64,000 nucleotides of DNA from positions 119,914 through 183,913 of the forward strand of contig CANMXJ010000009.1 of the NCBI GenBank assembly GCA_947501805.1. Reading direction: 5' to 3'. Shown in pieces: positions 8,376-17,201 of the stretch (position 1 is its first letter; each line of letters opens with the position of its first letter). The notes beneath the pieces were generated by a model, which was not told the DNA's origin, ran no database searches, and saw only the letters and a list, made by a program, of their open reading frames with translations. Made by a program: the position numbers and the translations under genes. The stretch comes from an uncultured Sulfitobacter sp. (GTDB lineage: Bacteria; Pseudomonadota; Alphaproteobacteria; Rhodobacterales; Rhodobacteraceae).

Positions 8376-8909
8376 CAGCACGCTGGCAGGCCGGGCGCGG
8401 GCCAATCCAGCGGTAATAAATCCGGCCAGTGCGGCCTTGATCAAATCCCCGGGAATATACCAAATCAATATGACCAGCGCTTCGACAAGGCTCTTGTTCA
8501 GCACCAACATGAAACCCGATACTCCCAAGATATACAGCACCAGAATACCACCCAAAGCGGCAGCGATCCCGGCGGCCAGACCAACCGGCAATTGCCGTGT
8601 CTGCTCCATCACAACGCCAGCTGCGAAAGCGGCAATCGGAAACCCGATGATAAAGCCTGCTGTTGGAGAAGCAAAAACACCCAGACCACCGCGTCCGCCC
8701 GCAAGCAAGGGCAGGCCCAGTGCCACCAATGCAACAAACAACAAGACCGCCAACGCGCCACGTTTTGCGCCCAGAACCGTGCCACATAACATCACGCCAA
8801 GACTTTGGGCCGTTATCGGCACACCGGACGCCAACATCAGATTAGGCATCAAACCAAGTGCGGCTATCAAGGCTGCAAAAACAGCGATCAAGGCGACATT
8901 GCGTTCCAT
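8364..8909 (-). CDS. bioY: Biotin transporter substrate-binding protein BioY
   Basis: A 181-residue, very hydrophobic protein with about six membrane segments, the normal size of BioY. The segment GLPLLAGGRGGLGVFASPTAGFIIGFP (about 75-101) holds the BioY signature. It is the S-component that binds biotin with high affinity, and with BioM and BioN it makes an energy-coupling-factor importer. The ATG at 8909 follows GGACATCCA; longer versions add a hydrophilic stretch foreign to the family. It is the last gene of the bioM-bioN-bioY operon. No BioR-type palindrome (TTATCTATAA) was found in front of the operon or before bioY. Confidence 0.93.
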   Translation of the reverse strand: MERNVALIAVFAALIAALGLMPNLMLASGVPITAQSLGVMLCGTVLGAKRGALAVLLFVALVALGLPLLAGGRGGLGVFASPTAGFIIGFPIAAFAAGVVMEQTRQLPVGLAAGIAAALGGILVLYILGVSGFMLVLNKSLVEALVILIWYIPGDLIKAALAGFITAGLARARPASVLSRR

Positions 8910-8976
8910 TGGATGTCCTTTGTTTTGTTTGCGCTGATCGGTAGTGCGTTTGTGTCTGACGTTCAACATCAGATGG

Positions 8977-9576
8977 TCATAGACCACCACGCGCGCGCAA
9001 GGCCTCGGCCACATGTTCCGCATCATCAATCGCCAAGACCGCGAAAGGTATCAGAATGCGCCAGCCGGGACGTTTAGGGCTGCGCGCACGCCATGCCAGC
9101 ATCAGCATCTTGCCCTTGTCCGCTAACACGGGGGTAAAGCGGATCACCAATGCCAACGCCATTTCAACCCTTCGAGCAGGGAACCCCAAACGGGCCAATG
9201 GCATTAGCAACCACCGCACCACACCCATCATGTCACTCAGACGTGTTGTCATGGTCACAAGGTTTGCAAGCGCCACGGCTGTCAGCATCCGGAACACAAT
9301 CAACGCGCCACCAGAGAGATCCCTCGTCACCGCATGCCACAGAAGGATCAGCGCAACAAATGGCCACAACCCCCAAAGCCGCCGTGCGCCGCTAAGCGCA
9401 AAGACACGACCCGGCAGCAAGTATAAGAATGCCGTCAGCATCAGAAACACCAACTGCCAAACCGTCGACCCGACAGCAAACAACACAACCGTTGCCCCGC
9501 AAAGCAACGCAAGTTTTGGTCCCGCAGACCAACGATGTGCAGCCGTTTCAACCGGCGATGTGAGAGAGATCATCAC
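8977..9576 (-). CDS. bioN: Energy-coupling factor transporter transmembrane protein BioN (EcfT)
   Basis: A 199-residue EcfT-type membrane protein. It has about five hydrophobic segments, then the cytoplasmic coupling helices with the two characteristic Ala-Arg motifs, AWRARSP (about 165) and ALRARGG (at the very end). These contact the ATPase. It overlaps bioM by 29 bases and precedes bioY by 67 bases, so it is clearly in the bioMNY operon for biotin uptake. It is at the short end of the EcfT range, as is usual for BioN. Confidence 0.92.
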   Translation of the reverse strand: MMISLTSPVETAAHRWSAGPKLALLCGATVVLFAVGSTVWQLVFLMLTAFLYLLPGRVFALSGARRLWGLWPFVALILLWHAVTRDLSGGALIVFRMLTAVALANLVTMTTRLSDMMGVVRWLLMPLARLGFPARRVEMALALVIRFTPVLADKGKMLMLAWRARSPKRPGWRILIPFAVLAIDDAEHVAEALRARGGL

Positions 9577-10282
9577 TATCCCCGATCTGCGCCATACGCG
9601 CGGAAAAAGCCGCCAGCACAGGTTGTGCTGCGCCTTCCTGTATCAGTTTGCCCTCATCCAGCCACAACACCCGGTCATAACTGCTCAACAAGGCCGGATC
9701 ATGGGTGATCAACACCAGCGTGACATCGAGATTGCGCAGCACATGTTCCAATTGGCGCGTCGTTGGAATGTCGAGGCCCGCAAAAGGTTCGTCCAGAATG
9801 ATCACCTTGGGTGCCATCACAATAACCGACATCAGGCACACCAACTGGCGCTGCCCCTGCGAAAGCTGGTGGATCGCCGCATTGACCCAGTGCGCCTTGC
9901 CAAAACGTGCAAGAATATTAGTGACGCCGGCCTTCGCATCCGCGCCGGAGCAGCCCATCTGCTTGAGGCCAAATGCAATTTCTTCCTCGACGGTGGGAAA
10001 GATTATCTGGTGGTCCGGATTCTGGAACAAAATACCGACCCGCCCCAAAGCCGCCTTGCGATCCCTCGCAACGTCTTTGCCTTCAATGCAAACCGTTCCA
10101 TGATCCGCCGCTACAAGTCCTGACATGATGCGTGCCAAAGTGGTCTTGCCAGAGCCGTTGCGCCCGACAATCCCGATGCGCTGTTCATTCGCCTCGATGC
10201 TAATACCTGACAGCACAGCTTTGCCATCCGGCGCGAAATGCACATCACGCAACTCTATCAATGGATGGGCGGAACGGGTCAT
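9548..10282 (-). CDS. bioM: Biotin ECF transporter ATPase BioM
   Basis: A 244-residue ABC ATPase of the EcfA group. Visible motifs are Walker A GRNGSGKT (40-47), the Q-loop in LFQNPD (Gln87), the signature LSQGQ (140-144), Walker B IILDEP (Asp164, Glu165) and the switch histidine (His194). It powers biotin import with BioN and BioY. It is the first gene of the operon on the minus strand; its promoter should lie in 10283-10379, facing away from the small membrane protein gene on the other strand. Confidence 0.93.
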   Translation of the reverse strand: MTRSAHPLIELRDVHFAPDGKAVLSGISIEANEQRIGIVGRNGSGKTTLARIMSGLVAADHGTVCIEGKDVARDRKAALGRVGILFQNPDHQIIFPTVEEEIAFGLKQMGCSGADAKAGVTNILARFGKAHWVNAAIHQLSQGQRQLVCLMSVIVMAPKVIILDEPFAGLDIPTTRQLEHVLRNLDVTLVLITHDPALLSSYDRVLWLDEGKLIQEGAAQPVLAAFSARMAQIGDSDDLSHIAG

Positions 10283-10379
10283 GGGACTTGCACTTTGCGA
10301 GGATGGGCGGTGACTACCATGTCGATATGTGAAGTAAAGAGAGACTGGATGTTGCCGCGCAGCAGACTAACTGCCCTGC

Positions 10380-10730
10380 ATGACCCTATTAACACTTTCC
10401 TATCTGGTAAACGTTGTCATTACCTTTACGGTATCCTTTGGCATTTGGCGCAATCATGGTGGCATGACGGACGTCTACGGCCGCGATACTCCCGCACGGC
10501 GCATCCTTGCTTGCGTGTATCTAACGATCGGAATGATCAGCCTCTATGCGCTGCTCCAGCTCTCACTGGGCAATACAGGGATTGCACAAGCCATAGCTAT
10601 GACTCTGTTTCCGCTGCAAATCATCTACAAGCTGATTACCGCGCGTGGCCTTTGGGTGGCGCATCCGGTGGTTCTTGCCAACCTCGGTGTGGCTGTCTTG
10701 CTCAGCATGACGCTTCTGTTCGGAACCTAA
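10380..10730 (+). CDS. Small membrane protein of unknown function
   Basis: A 116-residue protein with four hydrophobic stretches (about 5-22, 42-62, 68-84, 95-113), so an inner-membrane protein. I do not recognise the family. It reads as a real gene: the codon use matches its neighbours, it lies cleanly between divergent bioM and convergent coq9 (overlap of four bases at the 3' end), and its ATG is the first in frame. No functional clue comes from the context. Confidence 0.7.
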   Translation: MTLLTLSYLVNVVITFTVSFGIWRNHGGMTDVYGRDTPARRILACVYLTIGMISLYALLQLSLGNTGIAQAIAMTLFPLQIIYKLITARGLWVAHPVVLANLGVAVLLSMTLLFGT

Positions 10731-11413
10731 TCGCGCGGCGCGGTCCATGATCCCGGAAAATCACCTTTTGGAAAGCGTTTTGGTGCCTTGACGTGGCTCA
10801 GCAACCAATTTGGTCCGGCCATCAGCTTGCTCAATGTCGGGCTGTCCTTGACCTGCGCCTTGAGCTTTTCAATCTGCATCACGTTGTCGATCCGGCGATC
10901 CAGAAAAGCCCATGTGTCCGCGTGGTCCTCGCTCGTATCACCCAGCCAGTACAAGACCGTCGAAGTGTATACCCCGCTTAGCGTCGCCCGCTTGGTATAC
11001 CAGTTCACGTCATCCGATGCATCGCCCAGCGCTGTCCAGATCTGGTCGCATGTCCCCCAGACCAGCTTGGCCCCGTCCGCCGCATAATGTGGCAAGGCAA
11101 ACAGCGTGGTCCCGCGACGCACAACCTCTTTGTCATCCACCGCTTCCAGCCTTAACTGCACTGCCAGCGCAATCCGGTCCCGGAACCGTAGCGCCTTCAG
11201 GTCTACGCCCTTCAGTGCCGTCAACATCTGCGCATCACCGCTGTGATGGTAGGCGACCGCCAGATCGACCGCACCGCGAGGACAGACCGCACGGGCAACA
11301 GTTGGATCAATGCCGCTATCTGCCACCGCAGCTTTGAAGGTCGCATCAGTCCAACCGTCAAAGGGGACATGCATCACGGCTGCGTCCAGCAATTGTGCTC
11401 TTGGATCGTTCAT
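10727..11413 (-). CDS. coq9: COQ9 family protein
   Basis: A 228-residue COQ9-family protein, the usual alphaproteobacterial length. Conserved points are the N-terminal MNDPRAQLLDAAVMHVPFDGW and the C-terminal YWLGDTSEDHADTWAFLDRRIDNVMQ segment. COQ9 proteins have a TetR-like fold, bind lipid and support the hydroxylation step by COQ7 in ubiquinone synthesis. The ATG at 11413 is preceded by GGAGCACGCC. In many relatives the gene lies next to rpsU; that is not the case here. Confidence 0.9.
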   Translation of the reverse strand: MNDPRAQLLDAAVMHVPFDGWTDATFKAAVADSGIDPTVARAVCPRGAVDLAVAYHHSGDAQMLTALKGVDLKALRFRDRIALAVQLRLEAVDDKEVVRRGTTLFALPHYAADGAKLVWGTCDQIWTALGDASDDVNWYTKRATLSGVYTSTVLYWLGDTSEDHADTWAFLDRRIDNVMQIEKLKAQVKDSPTLSKLMAGPNWLLSHVKAPKRFPKGDFPGSWTAPRD

Positions 11414-11750
11414 GGCGTGCTCCTGTCATGGGGTGTCGAGTGGTTCGACGGTTATACATCTGATTGATGTAGGGCATTTTTCCAGAATTTCTTAAAACAT
11501 TATCCCAGAAAACAGGTGATCACCACTCACTGACCAGTATTCTCGACAACAATACCGATCAGCTTTTTTTCCGTTCGGGAGAAGACAGCGATCCATGTTT
11601 CCATGAGAAAACCCGCGAACAAATGCAATCCAAAGGCATGATGCGATTTATCCCCACTATATTTTCAGAGGTTAAAGGACACGTCTGTAGCTAGATAGAG
11701 TTCCCAGTAAGACTGTGAGGAAGAGACGTTTGATCATTCAGTAACTGTCC
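11414..11750. other. Intergenic region without a recognised gene
   Basis: This 337-base, A+T-richer stretch lies upstream of coq9 and downstream of the PEP mutase-like gene, both on the minus strand. It should hold the coq9 promoter. I see no open frame of quality, no tRNA and no clear terminator hairpin. Confidence 0.5.
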
Positions 11751-12572
11751 TTACCCCTTTGGCTGGAAAAACGATTCGAGTTCTACATAATCAACAGCGT
11801 CCTTTGTGAATTCGAAGCTTCCTCTGGTTGCAATCTCCTGAGCTGCTGCGATCAATGAACCGTAAGCAACCTGTGCGAAAGCCGATCCAATGCTAATGCG
11901 TTTGACACCCACATCGGCAAGATCATCAATACCAAAGCGCAAACCCGGCGTTGACATAATGACATTGACCGGCTTGTCGACGGCCGCACACACGTTGCGA
12001 ATAGCGTCAAGATCATCGAGCCCGGGAGCAAACAATACATCAGCTCCCGCTTTCTCATACGCTTGAAGCCTTTCTATGACTTCATCTAAATCAGTTCCCC
12101 CCCAGACAAGGGATTCGCACCGAGCAGTTAGAACGAAATCTACAGAAAGGTTTTTACAGGCCGCGCTTGCTGCCTCGATACGTTCCACAGCGAGCATCAG
12201 ATCATAAATCGGTGCATCTGGTCGCCCAGTGTAATCCTCAATTGAGCCACCAGCGAGCCCTATCGCGCCCGCGTCGGCAATGGTCTGAAATACACATTCA
12301 GGCGTATCGCCAAATCCATTTTCAAGATCAGCCGATACAGGCAGTTCCGTGGCGGCGACAATTTCACGACAATGGCGAAGCGCCTTTTCGCGCGAAACTT
12401 GGCCGTCGGTTAACCCGAGAGAATACGCCATACCCCCGCTGGTCGTTGCCAGCGCTTTATAGTCCATCCCTGCAAGAATGCGCGCCGATCCAATATCCCA
12501 TGGGTTGGGAATGACGAAGGGCCCGCTTTGCTCGTGCAAAGCACGAAATGTTTGATTACGCTTTTTAGACAC
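11751..12572 (-). CDS. Isocitrate lyase/PEP mutase family protein
   Basis: A 273-residue protein of the ICL/PEP mutase superfamily. The TIM-barrel magnesium-site segments are visible as SADLENGFGD (80-89) and GGSIEDYTG (108-116). The KKCGH-type motif of true isocitrate lyase is absent, as in the small PEP-mutase-like proteins (oxaloacetate decarboxylase, 2,3-dimethylmalate lyase and carboxyvinyl-carboxyphosphonate mutase types). It probably cleaves a C-C or P-C bond of a 2-oxo or hydroxy acid; the substrate is unknown. A GTG start at 12572 is preferred because AGGAGA lies six bases before it, while the GTG two codons earlier touches that site. Confidence 0.8.
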   Translation of the reverse strand: MSKKRNQTFRALHEQSGPFVIPNPWDIGSARILAGMDYKALATTSGGMAYSLGLTDGQVSREKALRHCREIVAATELPVSADLENGFGDTPECVFQTIADAGAIGLAGGSIEDYTGRPDAPIYDLMLAVERIEAASAACKNLSVDFVLTARCESLVWGGTDLDEVIERLQAYEKAGADVLFAPGLDDLDAIRNVCAAVDKPVNVIMSTPGLRFGIDDLADVGVKRISIGSAFAQVAYGSLIAAAQEIATRGSFEFTKDAVDYVELESFFQPKG

Positions 12573-12863
12573 GGTCACTCTCCTGTTCAGGCATAACTCA
12601 AGGCTAGCCTAGCAGGTTGCTGCTGACAGCGTGATGTCACTAGTGGTCATATACGTTGATGATAGCTCTTCAAACGCCGACGCTGGGAACTGACAACCGT
12701 TCATGCTCAGTCAAACCCTAAACTTTTCGATCCGAAAATGAAGTGAGGAGAATGCGACTGTCCGCGTAACCGATGAAGTATTATCGTTAGAATTATACGT
12801 TCAATCGCAGGCTTTCTGCTTTGCGTAATTAAGTGTCTTGGGCGCGCAGCAGACATCTCCCCC

Positions 12864-13325
12864 TCACCCCACCGGCAAGGCTGTCGTCTTGAAAACTGTG
12901 CGCAGCGCGAAACTCGACTGCATCCCCTGAACCCCCGGCAAGCGCGCGAGATATTGTCGATGGATGCGGGCAAAATCTTCGGTATTTTCAGCCACCACCT
13001 TAAGCAGATAATCCGCCGAACCTGCCATCAGGTGACATTCCAGAACATCGGGGATTCGCGCCACCGATTTCTCGAACGCATCCAGAATCTCATCCGCCTG
13101 TCCGCGCAATGTAATCTCTACAAACACCGTTGTTGGCACATTCAGTTTGCGAGCATCCAGCAGCGCCACATAGTCCTTGATGTAGCCTTCTTTCTCCATC
13201 CGCTGCACACGCCGGTGACAGGCGGAAGGGGACAAATGTACATCTTCGGACATTTCGGCATTCGACATGCGCCCGTTGCGCTGGAGTGCACGCAGGATAC
13301 GGCGATCGGTCTCGTCTAAGCTCAT
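12864..13325 (-). CDS. Lrp/AsnC family regulator, probable regulator of ald
   Basis: A 153-residue Lrp/AsnC protein. The winged helix-turn-helix (about 4-60) contains MSNAEMSEDVHLSPSACHRRVQRMEKEGYI, and the RAM effector domain occupies 65-145. Regulators of this family bind an amino acid and form octamers. It is divergent from alanine dehydrogenase with 139 bases between them, the usual arrangement of Lrp-type activators that sense alanine. The start at 13325 (MSLDETDRRIL) matches the family; the upstream in-frame extension runs into the shared promoter. Confidence 0.9.
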   Translation of the reverse strand: MSLDETDRRILRALQRNGRMSNAEMSEDVHLSPSACHRRVQRMEKEGYIKDYVALLDARKLNVPTTVFVEITLRGQADEILDAFEKSVARIPDVLECHLMAGSADYLLKVVAENTEDFARIHRQYLARLPGVQGMQSSFALRTVFKTTALPVG

Positions 13326-13464
13326 TGGCACACATTTTCCGCGCATTAGGGTTATTCGGCGCAAGGATATCCCGAGAAAGCAGCCAAACGCCATTCTTAT
13401 TCGTGCGTCTTTGCAGCCCGACCTGCCTAAGTTTGACATAATCAGGGAACAAAAGGACGCAAAC

Positions 13465-14583
13465 ATGAAAATCGGATGCCCGACAGAAATCAAACCTCAG
13501 GAATTCCGCGTAGGCCTTACGCCAAGTGCGGCACTAGAAGCAGTCAACGCAGGCCACAGTGTCATCATGCAAGCAGGGGCGGGCACAGGGGCCGGATTTG
13601 AAGACGGCGATTATGAGGCTGCAGGGGCCAAGATAGTCGGCACAGCCAGCGAAGTCTTCGAGGCCGCCGACATGATCGTAAAGGTCAAAGAACCACAAGC
13701 AGGCGAGCGCAAGATGTTGCGCGAGGGTCAGGTATTGTTCACCTATCTGCACCTTGCCCCTGATCCCGAACAGACCAAAGATCTGATCGCCTCCGGTGCA
13801 ACATGTATCGCCTATGAAACCGTCACAGATCGAAAGGGTGGCCTGCCCTTACTGGCCCCGATGTCCGAAGTTGCTGGTCGTCTGGCCCCGCAAAGTGGCG
13901 CATGGGCCTTGCAAAAAGCCAATGGTGGCAGCGGCGTCTTGTTGGGTGGCGTACCCGGTGTGCGCCCTGCTAATGTCGCCATCATCGGTGGCGGCGTTGT
14001 TGGAACTGCGGCCGCACGTGTGGCGGTCGGTATGGGCGCGAATGTCACCGTGCTTGACCGCTCCGTCCCGCGGCTTTCTTACCTCGACGATGTGTTTATG
14101 GGGCGCCTAACCACACAATATTCTGACAAGGCCGCCGTGGCGGAACTGTTGCCGCGCATGGATATGGTTATTGGTGCCGTGCTGATCCCCGGTGCAGCGG
14201 CCCCGATGCTGGTCAGCCGCGAACAGCTTTCCTTGATGAAACCGGGTTCGGTCCTTGTGGATGTCGCAATTGATCAGGGTGGATGTTTCGAGACCTCAAA
14301 GGCGACGACCCATCAGGATCCAATCTATGACGTCGACGGTATCATACACTACTGTGTGGCCAACATGCCGGGTGCCGTTGCACGCACGTCCACAATCGCG
14401 CTTGGCAATGCGACGATGCCGTTCATGCTGAACCTCGCCAACAAAGGCTGGCGACAGGCCTGCATGGATGATGAAAACTTGCTGCACGGGTTAAACGTGC
14501 ATGCTGGCAAGTTGACCTATCACGCGGTAGGCAAAGCTTTGGGCATTGATGTACTGTCACCCAAGCTTGCTCTGAAGAGTTAA
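13465..14583 (+). CDS. ald: Alanine dehydrogenase
   Basis: A 372-residue protein of full family length. The catalytic residues Lys75 and His96 fall at their canonical positions (VKVKEP and TYLHLAPD), and the NAD-binding glycine motif GGGVVGTAA is at about 176-184. It catalyses the reversible oxidative deamination of L-alanine to pyruvate and ammonium. In this genome it can regenerate the pyruvate acceptor used by taurine:pyruvate aminotransferase. The ATG at 13465 follows AAAGGACGCAAAC. It is divergent from an Lrp regulator and closes with a strong terminator. Confidence 0.96.
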   Translation: MKIGCPTEIKPQEFRVGLTPSAALEAVNAGHSVIMQAGAGTGAGFEDGDYEAAGAKIVGTASEVFEAADMIVKVKEPQAGERKMLREGQVLFTYLHLAPDPEQTKDLIASGATCIAYETVTDRKGGLPLLAPMSEVAGRLAPQSGAWALQKANGGSGVLLGGVPGVRPANVAIIGGGVVGTAAARVAVGMGANVTVLDRSVPRLSYLDDVFMGRLTTQYSDKAAVAELLPRMDMVIGAVLIPGAAAPMLVSREQLSLMKPGSVLVDVAIDQGGCFETSKATTHQDPIYDVDGIIHYCVANMPGAVARTSTIALGNATMPFMLNLANKGWRQACMDDENLLHGLNVHAGKLTYHAVGKALGIDVLSPKLALKS

Positions 14584-14614
14584 GGCGCCATCGCCAGAAC
14601 TTGAGAAACAACAA

Positions 14615-14640
14615 AAAGCCCGCCATAATAGGCGGGCTTT
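14615..14640. terminator. Bidirectional terminator between ald and mscL
   Basis: A perfect 10-bp stem (14615-14624 with 14631-14640) and 6-base loop, with T-runs on both strands. It serves the convergent ald and mscL genes. Confidence 0.9.
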
Positions 14641-14668
14641 CTTCGTTAGGTCGACTATCGCAGCCGTC

Positions 14669-15103
14669 TTAGCCTGATTTGGCAAGGCTATCGCGGATTT
14701 CCAGCAAGACATCCAACTCGGACGGACCTGAATCCACTTCCGGTGCCACATCATCTGGCTTCTCTGCTGCTTCTTTGACACGGTTCACCATCTTGACCAG
14801 CATGAACACCACAAAGGCAATAATCAGAAAGTTGATAACTGCCATAATAAACGCACCATAGGCAAAGATCGAGGCACCCGCTTCGCGCGCTGCCTCAAGT
14901 GACGCACCTGCAGGCACTTCGCCCCCCAGAACGGCATAATTGTTGGTGAAATCAACACCGCCCGAAACCAAACCGATGATCGGGTTGATCAGATCAGCAA
15001 CAAGCGATGTCACAATCGCGGTGAATGCCGCACCGATGATGATACCGACGGCCATGTCCATGACATTGCCTTTGGCGATAAAGTCTTTGAATTCTTGAAT
15101 CAT
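14669..15103 (-). CDS. mscL: Large-conductance mechanosensitive channel MscL
   Basis: A 144-residue MscL, the typical size. The N-terminal amphipathic helix ([20 protein letters not shown]) leads into TM1 (about 15-45), a periplasmic loop of about 25 residues, TM2 (about 77-100) and a charged C-terminal helix. It forms a homopentameric channel that releases solutes on osmotic down-shock. The ATG at 15103 is preceded by AAAGGGACACGTA. It shares a terminator with ald. Confidence 0.95.
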   Translation of the reverse strand: MIQEFKDFIAKGNVMDMAVGIIIGAAFTAIVTSLVADLINPIIGLVSGGVDFTNNYAVLGGEVPAGASLEAAREAGASIFAYGAFIMAVINFLIIAFVVFMLVKMVNRVKEAAEKPDDVAPEVDSGPSELDVLLEIRDSLAKSG

Positions 15104-15250
15104 TACGTGTCCCTTTGTTTTACGTACGACCACTGTTTGTCCAGTCGGTTCGTAGATGCACAATTGTTAACACATCTGCGCACTCCGTGAAGGCTGTTAT
15201 TGGGGGGAAAATTGCCTAAGTGTTGTCCAAACCCGCACAAGGAGCACAAG

Positions 15251-15949
15251 ATGTCCGATTTTTCCGCATTTCCAATCACCCGGAAATGGCCACCGCAAAA
15301 CCCTGAACTGCTACAGCTTTACTCTTTCCCCACACCCAATGGCGTGAAGGTTTCCATCGCACTGGAGGAAATGGAGATTCCTTATGAAGCGCATTTGGTT
15401 ACGCTTGCTGATGCAGATGTAAAAAGCGCCGAATTTCTATCCCTGAATCCGAACAACAAGATTCCGGCTATCATTGATCCGCATGGCCCCGAAGGCACCC
15501 CCATCGGTCTGTTCGAATCCGGCGCGATCCTGCTGTATCTGGCAGATAAATCCGGCAAACTGATCGGCGGGTCCGCAACGGAACGCGCCAGAATTACGCA
15601 GTGGCTGATGTTTCAAATGGGAGGTCTGGGGCCGATGCTGGGACAGCTCGGCTTCTTTTACAAATTCGCCGGATCGGAGTGGGAAGACAAACGCCCCCAA
15701 GAACGCTACGTCGCAGAAGCGAAACGTCTTTTGGCCGTGCTCGACCTTGAACTGGCTGGCAAAGACTGGATCGCGGGCAGCTATTCCATTGCGGATATTG
15801 CCATTGCCCCATGGCTTAGGGCGCTGGATTTCTATGGCGCAAAGGAAATATTGGGCTGGGATGAGCACAAAAACCTTGTGGGCTACCTTGAACGGTTCGT
15901 GGATCGCCCTGCAGTACAAAATGGCCTGATCACCCCACCCCGTGCGTGA
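15251..15949 (+). CDS. Glutathione S-transferase family protein, YfcG/Nu-class-like
   Basis: A 232-residue GST. The thioredoxin-fold domain (about 18-105) contains FPTPNGVKVSIALEE, NPNNKIPAIID and LFESGAILLYLA, and the helical domain contains QMGGLGPMLGQ. These segments match the Nu-class disulphide-bond oxidoreductase YfcG more closely than ordinary GSTs, so glutathione-linked disulphide reduction is likelier than conjugation. The start at 15251 has GGAGCACAAG before it; an upstream ATG at 15200 lacks a ribosome site. It converges with ytoQ at a stem-loop. Confidence 0.87.
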   Translation: MSDFSAFPITRKWPPQNPELLQLYSFPTPNGVKVSIALEEMEIPYEAHLVTLADADVKSAEFLSLNPNNKIPAIIDPHGPEGTPIGLFESGAILLYLADKSGKLIGGSATERARITQWLMFQMGGLGPMLGQLGFFYKFAGSEWEDKRPQERYVAEAKRLLAVLDLELAGKDWIAGSYSIADIAIAPWLRALDFYGAKEILGWDEHKNLVGYLERFVDRPAVQNGLITPPRA

Positions 15950-15957
15950 AGAAGCAG

Positions 15958-15981
15958 AAGTCGGGCATACCAGCCCGACTT
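15958..15981. terminator. Terminator between the GST gene and ytoQ
   Basis: A perfect 9-bp stem (15958-15966 with 15973-15981) and 6-base loop between convergent genes. The T-tract is short on both strands. Confidence 0.65.
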
Positions 15982-15988
15982 GGCCACC

Positions 15989-16435
15989 CTATGCAGGCAG
16001 CGTTCCGGTCAGAACATAGCGCAAGATCTGCACAACTTGCGCTGGCTCCGACGCAACAGCCAACGCCGCAGCATCGACTTCTTTCAATGCATGCTGATGG
16101 TCCGGACCATGCAAAACAATCAACGACTTACCCAGCGCCGCCGCATACCCCGCATCAAATGCAGCGTTCCATTGTTTGTACTGATCACCAAACCGCACCA
16201 CGACTATATCCGCATCCTCAATTCCCTTTCGGGTGCGGATTGCATTCATCTGGGCACCTTTGCGATCGTGCCAAAACTTGTCAGGCTCCGCGCCAAGGAT
16301 GCGCACACCGCAATCATCGCTGGCCGCATGATCGGTTACGGGACTGTTAAACGACACGTCCAAACCTTCTGAACCGTTCACAATCTGTTCACGCCAATCG
16401 GTATGAATTTCGCCTGATAGATAAACCTTCAACAT
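15989..16435 (-). CDS. YtoQ family protein
   Basis: A 148-residue YtoQ-family protein. Conserved segments are MLKVYLSGEIHTDWREQI, FNSPVTDH, DKFWHDRKGAQMNAIRTRKGIEDADIVVVRFGDQYKQWNAAFDAGYAAALGKS in parts, and the fold appears related to nucleoside 2-deoxyribosyltransferases. The biochemical role is unproven. The conserved Asp and Glu positions suggest a small hydrolase or transferase acting on a nucleotide-like substrate. The gene stands alone and converges with the GST gene. Confidence 0.85.
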   Translation of the reverse strand: MLKVYLSGEIHTDWREQIVNGSEGLDVSFNSPVTDHAASDDCGVRILGAEPDKFWHDRKGAQMNAIRTRKGIEDADIVVVRFGDQYKQWNAAFDAGYAAALGKSLIVLHGPDHQHALKEVDAAALAVASEPAQVVQILRYVLTGTLPA

Positions 16436-16485
16436 CTCATCCTCCGCTCTGATTGCAGCAGGCTTAGCACATCCCGATCAAACGT

Positions 16486-17118
16486 CTAGGTTCGACGGGC
16501 CACCACAAAACGGCTCATGGCAGGATAACTCCCCGTTTCGACAATCTTGAACCCCGCGCCAGCAATCGTCTCCTCCAGTTCCTTGAAACTCAAAGACCGG
16601 ACAGGGGGCGCTTTGCCAAAAAGCTGCAATACCGGAATAATCGCGCGAAACAGGAACCGCTTGAATCCTATTGACGGCTCGCTCAAACACGGTGTTTTTG
16701 TGATCAGCAAGCTGTCCGGTGACATTTCGCGGTGCAGCATATCCAAGAGACCTTCCAAATCATCCGTCAGATGCAGAATATTGAATCCCATCACCACATC
16801 CACACCTGCCGCCTCTTGCGCAGATGCGTAGGCCGAACAAACTTTGAAGCGGATGTTATCAACCTGCTGACTTTCGGCTTTTTCCAGCGCAATACGTGTC
16901 ATCTTGGGCGAAATATCAGTGGCGACAATCTCTGCAACATCCTCTGCCAGCAGTAAAGCGGTCGATCCCGTCCCGCATCCAATCTCAAGCACATGATCAG
17001 TTTTGTTCAAATAGCTACGCGTGCGGCCCAACGTGTATTCATAGGATTCCTGATCCCGTATCGGAGCGGCAGCATATTTGGCCGCCATCTTGTCCCAGAA
17101 TTTTGCTGTCTCAACCAT
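16486..17118 (-). CDS. Class I SAM-dependent methyltransferase
   Basis: A 210-residue methyltransferase. The SAM-binding motif I is VLEIGCGTGSTA (43-54), followed by the acidic end of strand 2 in VATDISPKM (about 65-73) and GFNILHLTDD as motif IV. It lacks clues for a substrate; the C-terminal half is hydrophobic in places (FLFRAIIPVLQLFG), which hints at a lipid or small hydrophobic acceptor. The ATG at 17118 follows AAAGGAGAACGAA, an excellent site; the in-frame extension beyond it enters the promoter region shared with the divergent LysR gene, which may regulate it. Confidence 0.85.
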   Translation of the reverse strand: MVETAKFWDKMAAKYAAAPIRDQESYEYTLGRTRSYLNKTDHVLEIGCGTGSTALLLAEDVAEIVATDISPKMTRIALEKAESQQVDNIRFKVCSAYASAQEAAGVDVVMGFNILHLTDDLEGLLDMLHREMSPDSLLITKTPCLSEPSIGFKRFLFRAIIPVLQLFGKAPPVRSLSFKELEETIAGAGFKIVETGSYPAMSRFVVARRT

Positions 17119-17201
17119 TTCGTTCTCCTTTGACCCTCGTATAATCACGTATGGTTCAGGCGTGAATTGACGAAATTCGAAGTCTATATATACATATTTG
17201 C

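Noticed and set aside
10283..10379. BioR-type operator before bioM
   Set aside because: No TTATCTATAA-like palindrome is present here or before bioY, so the biotin regulator cannot be named.
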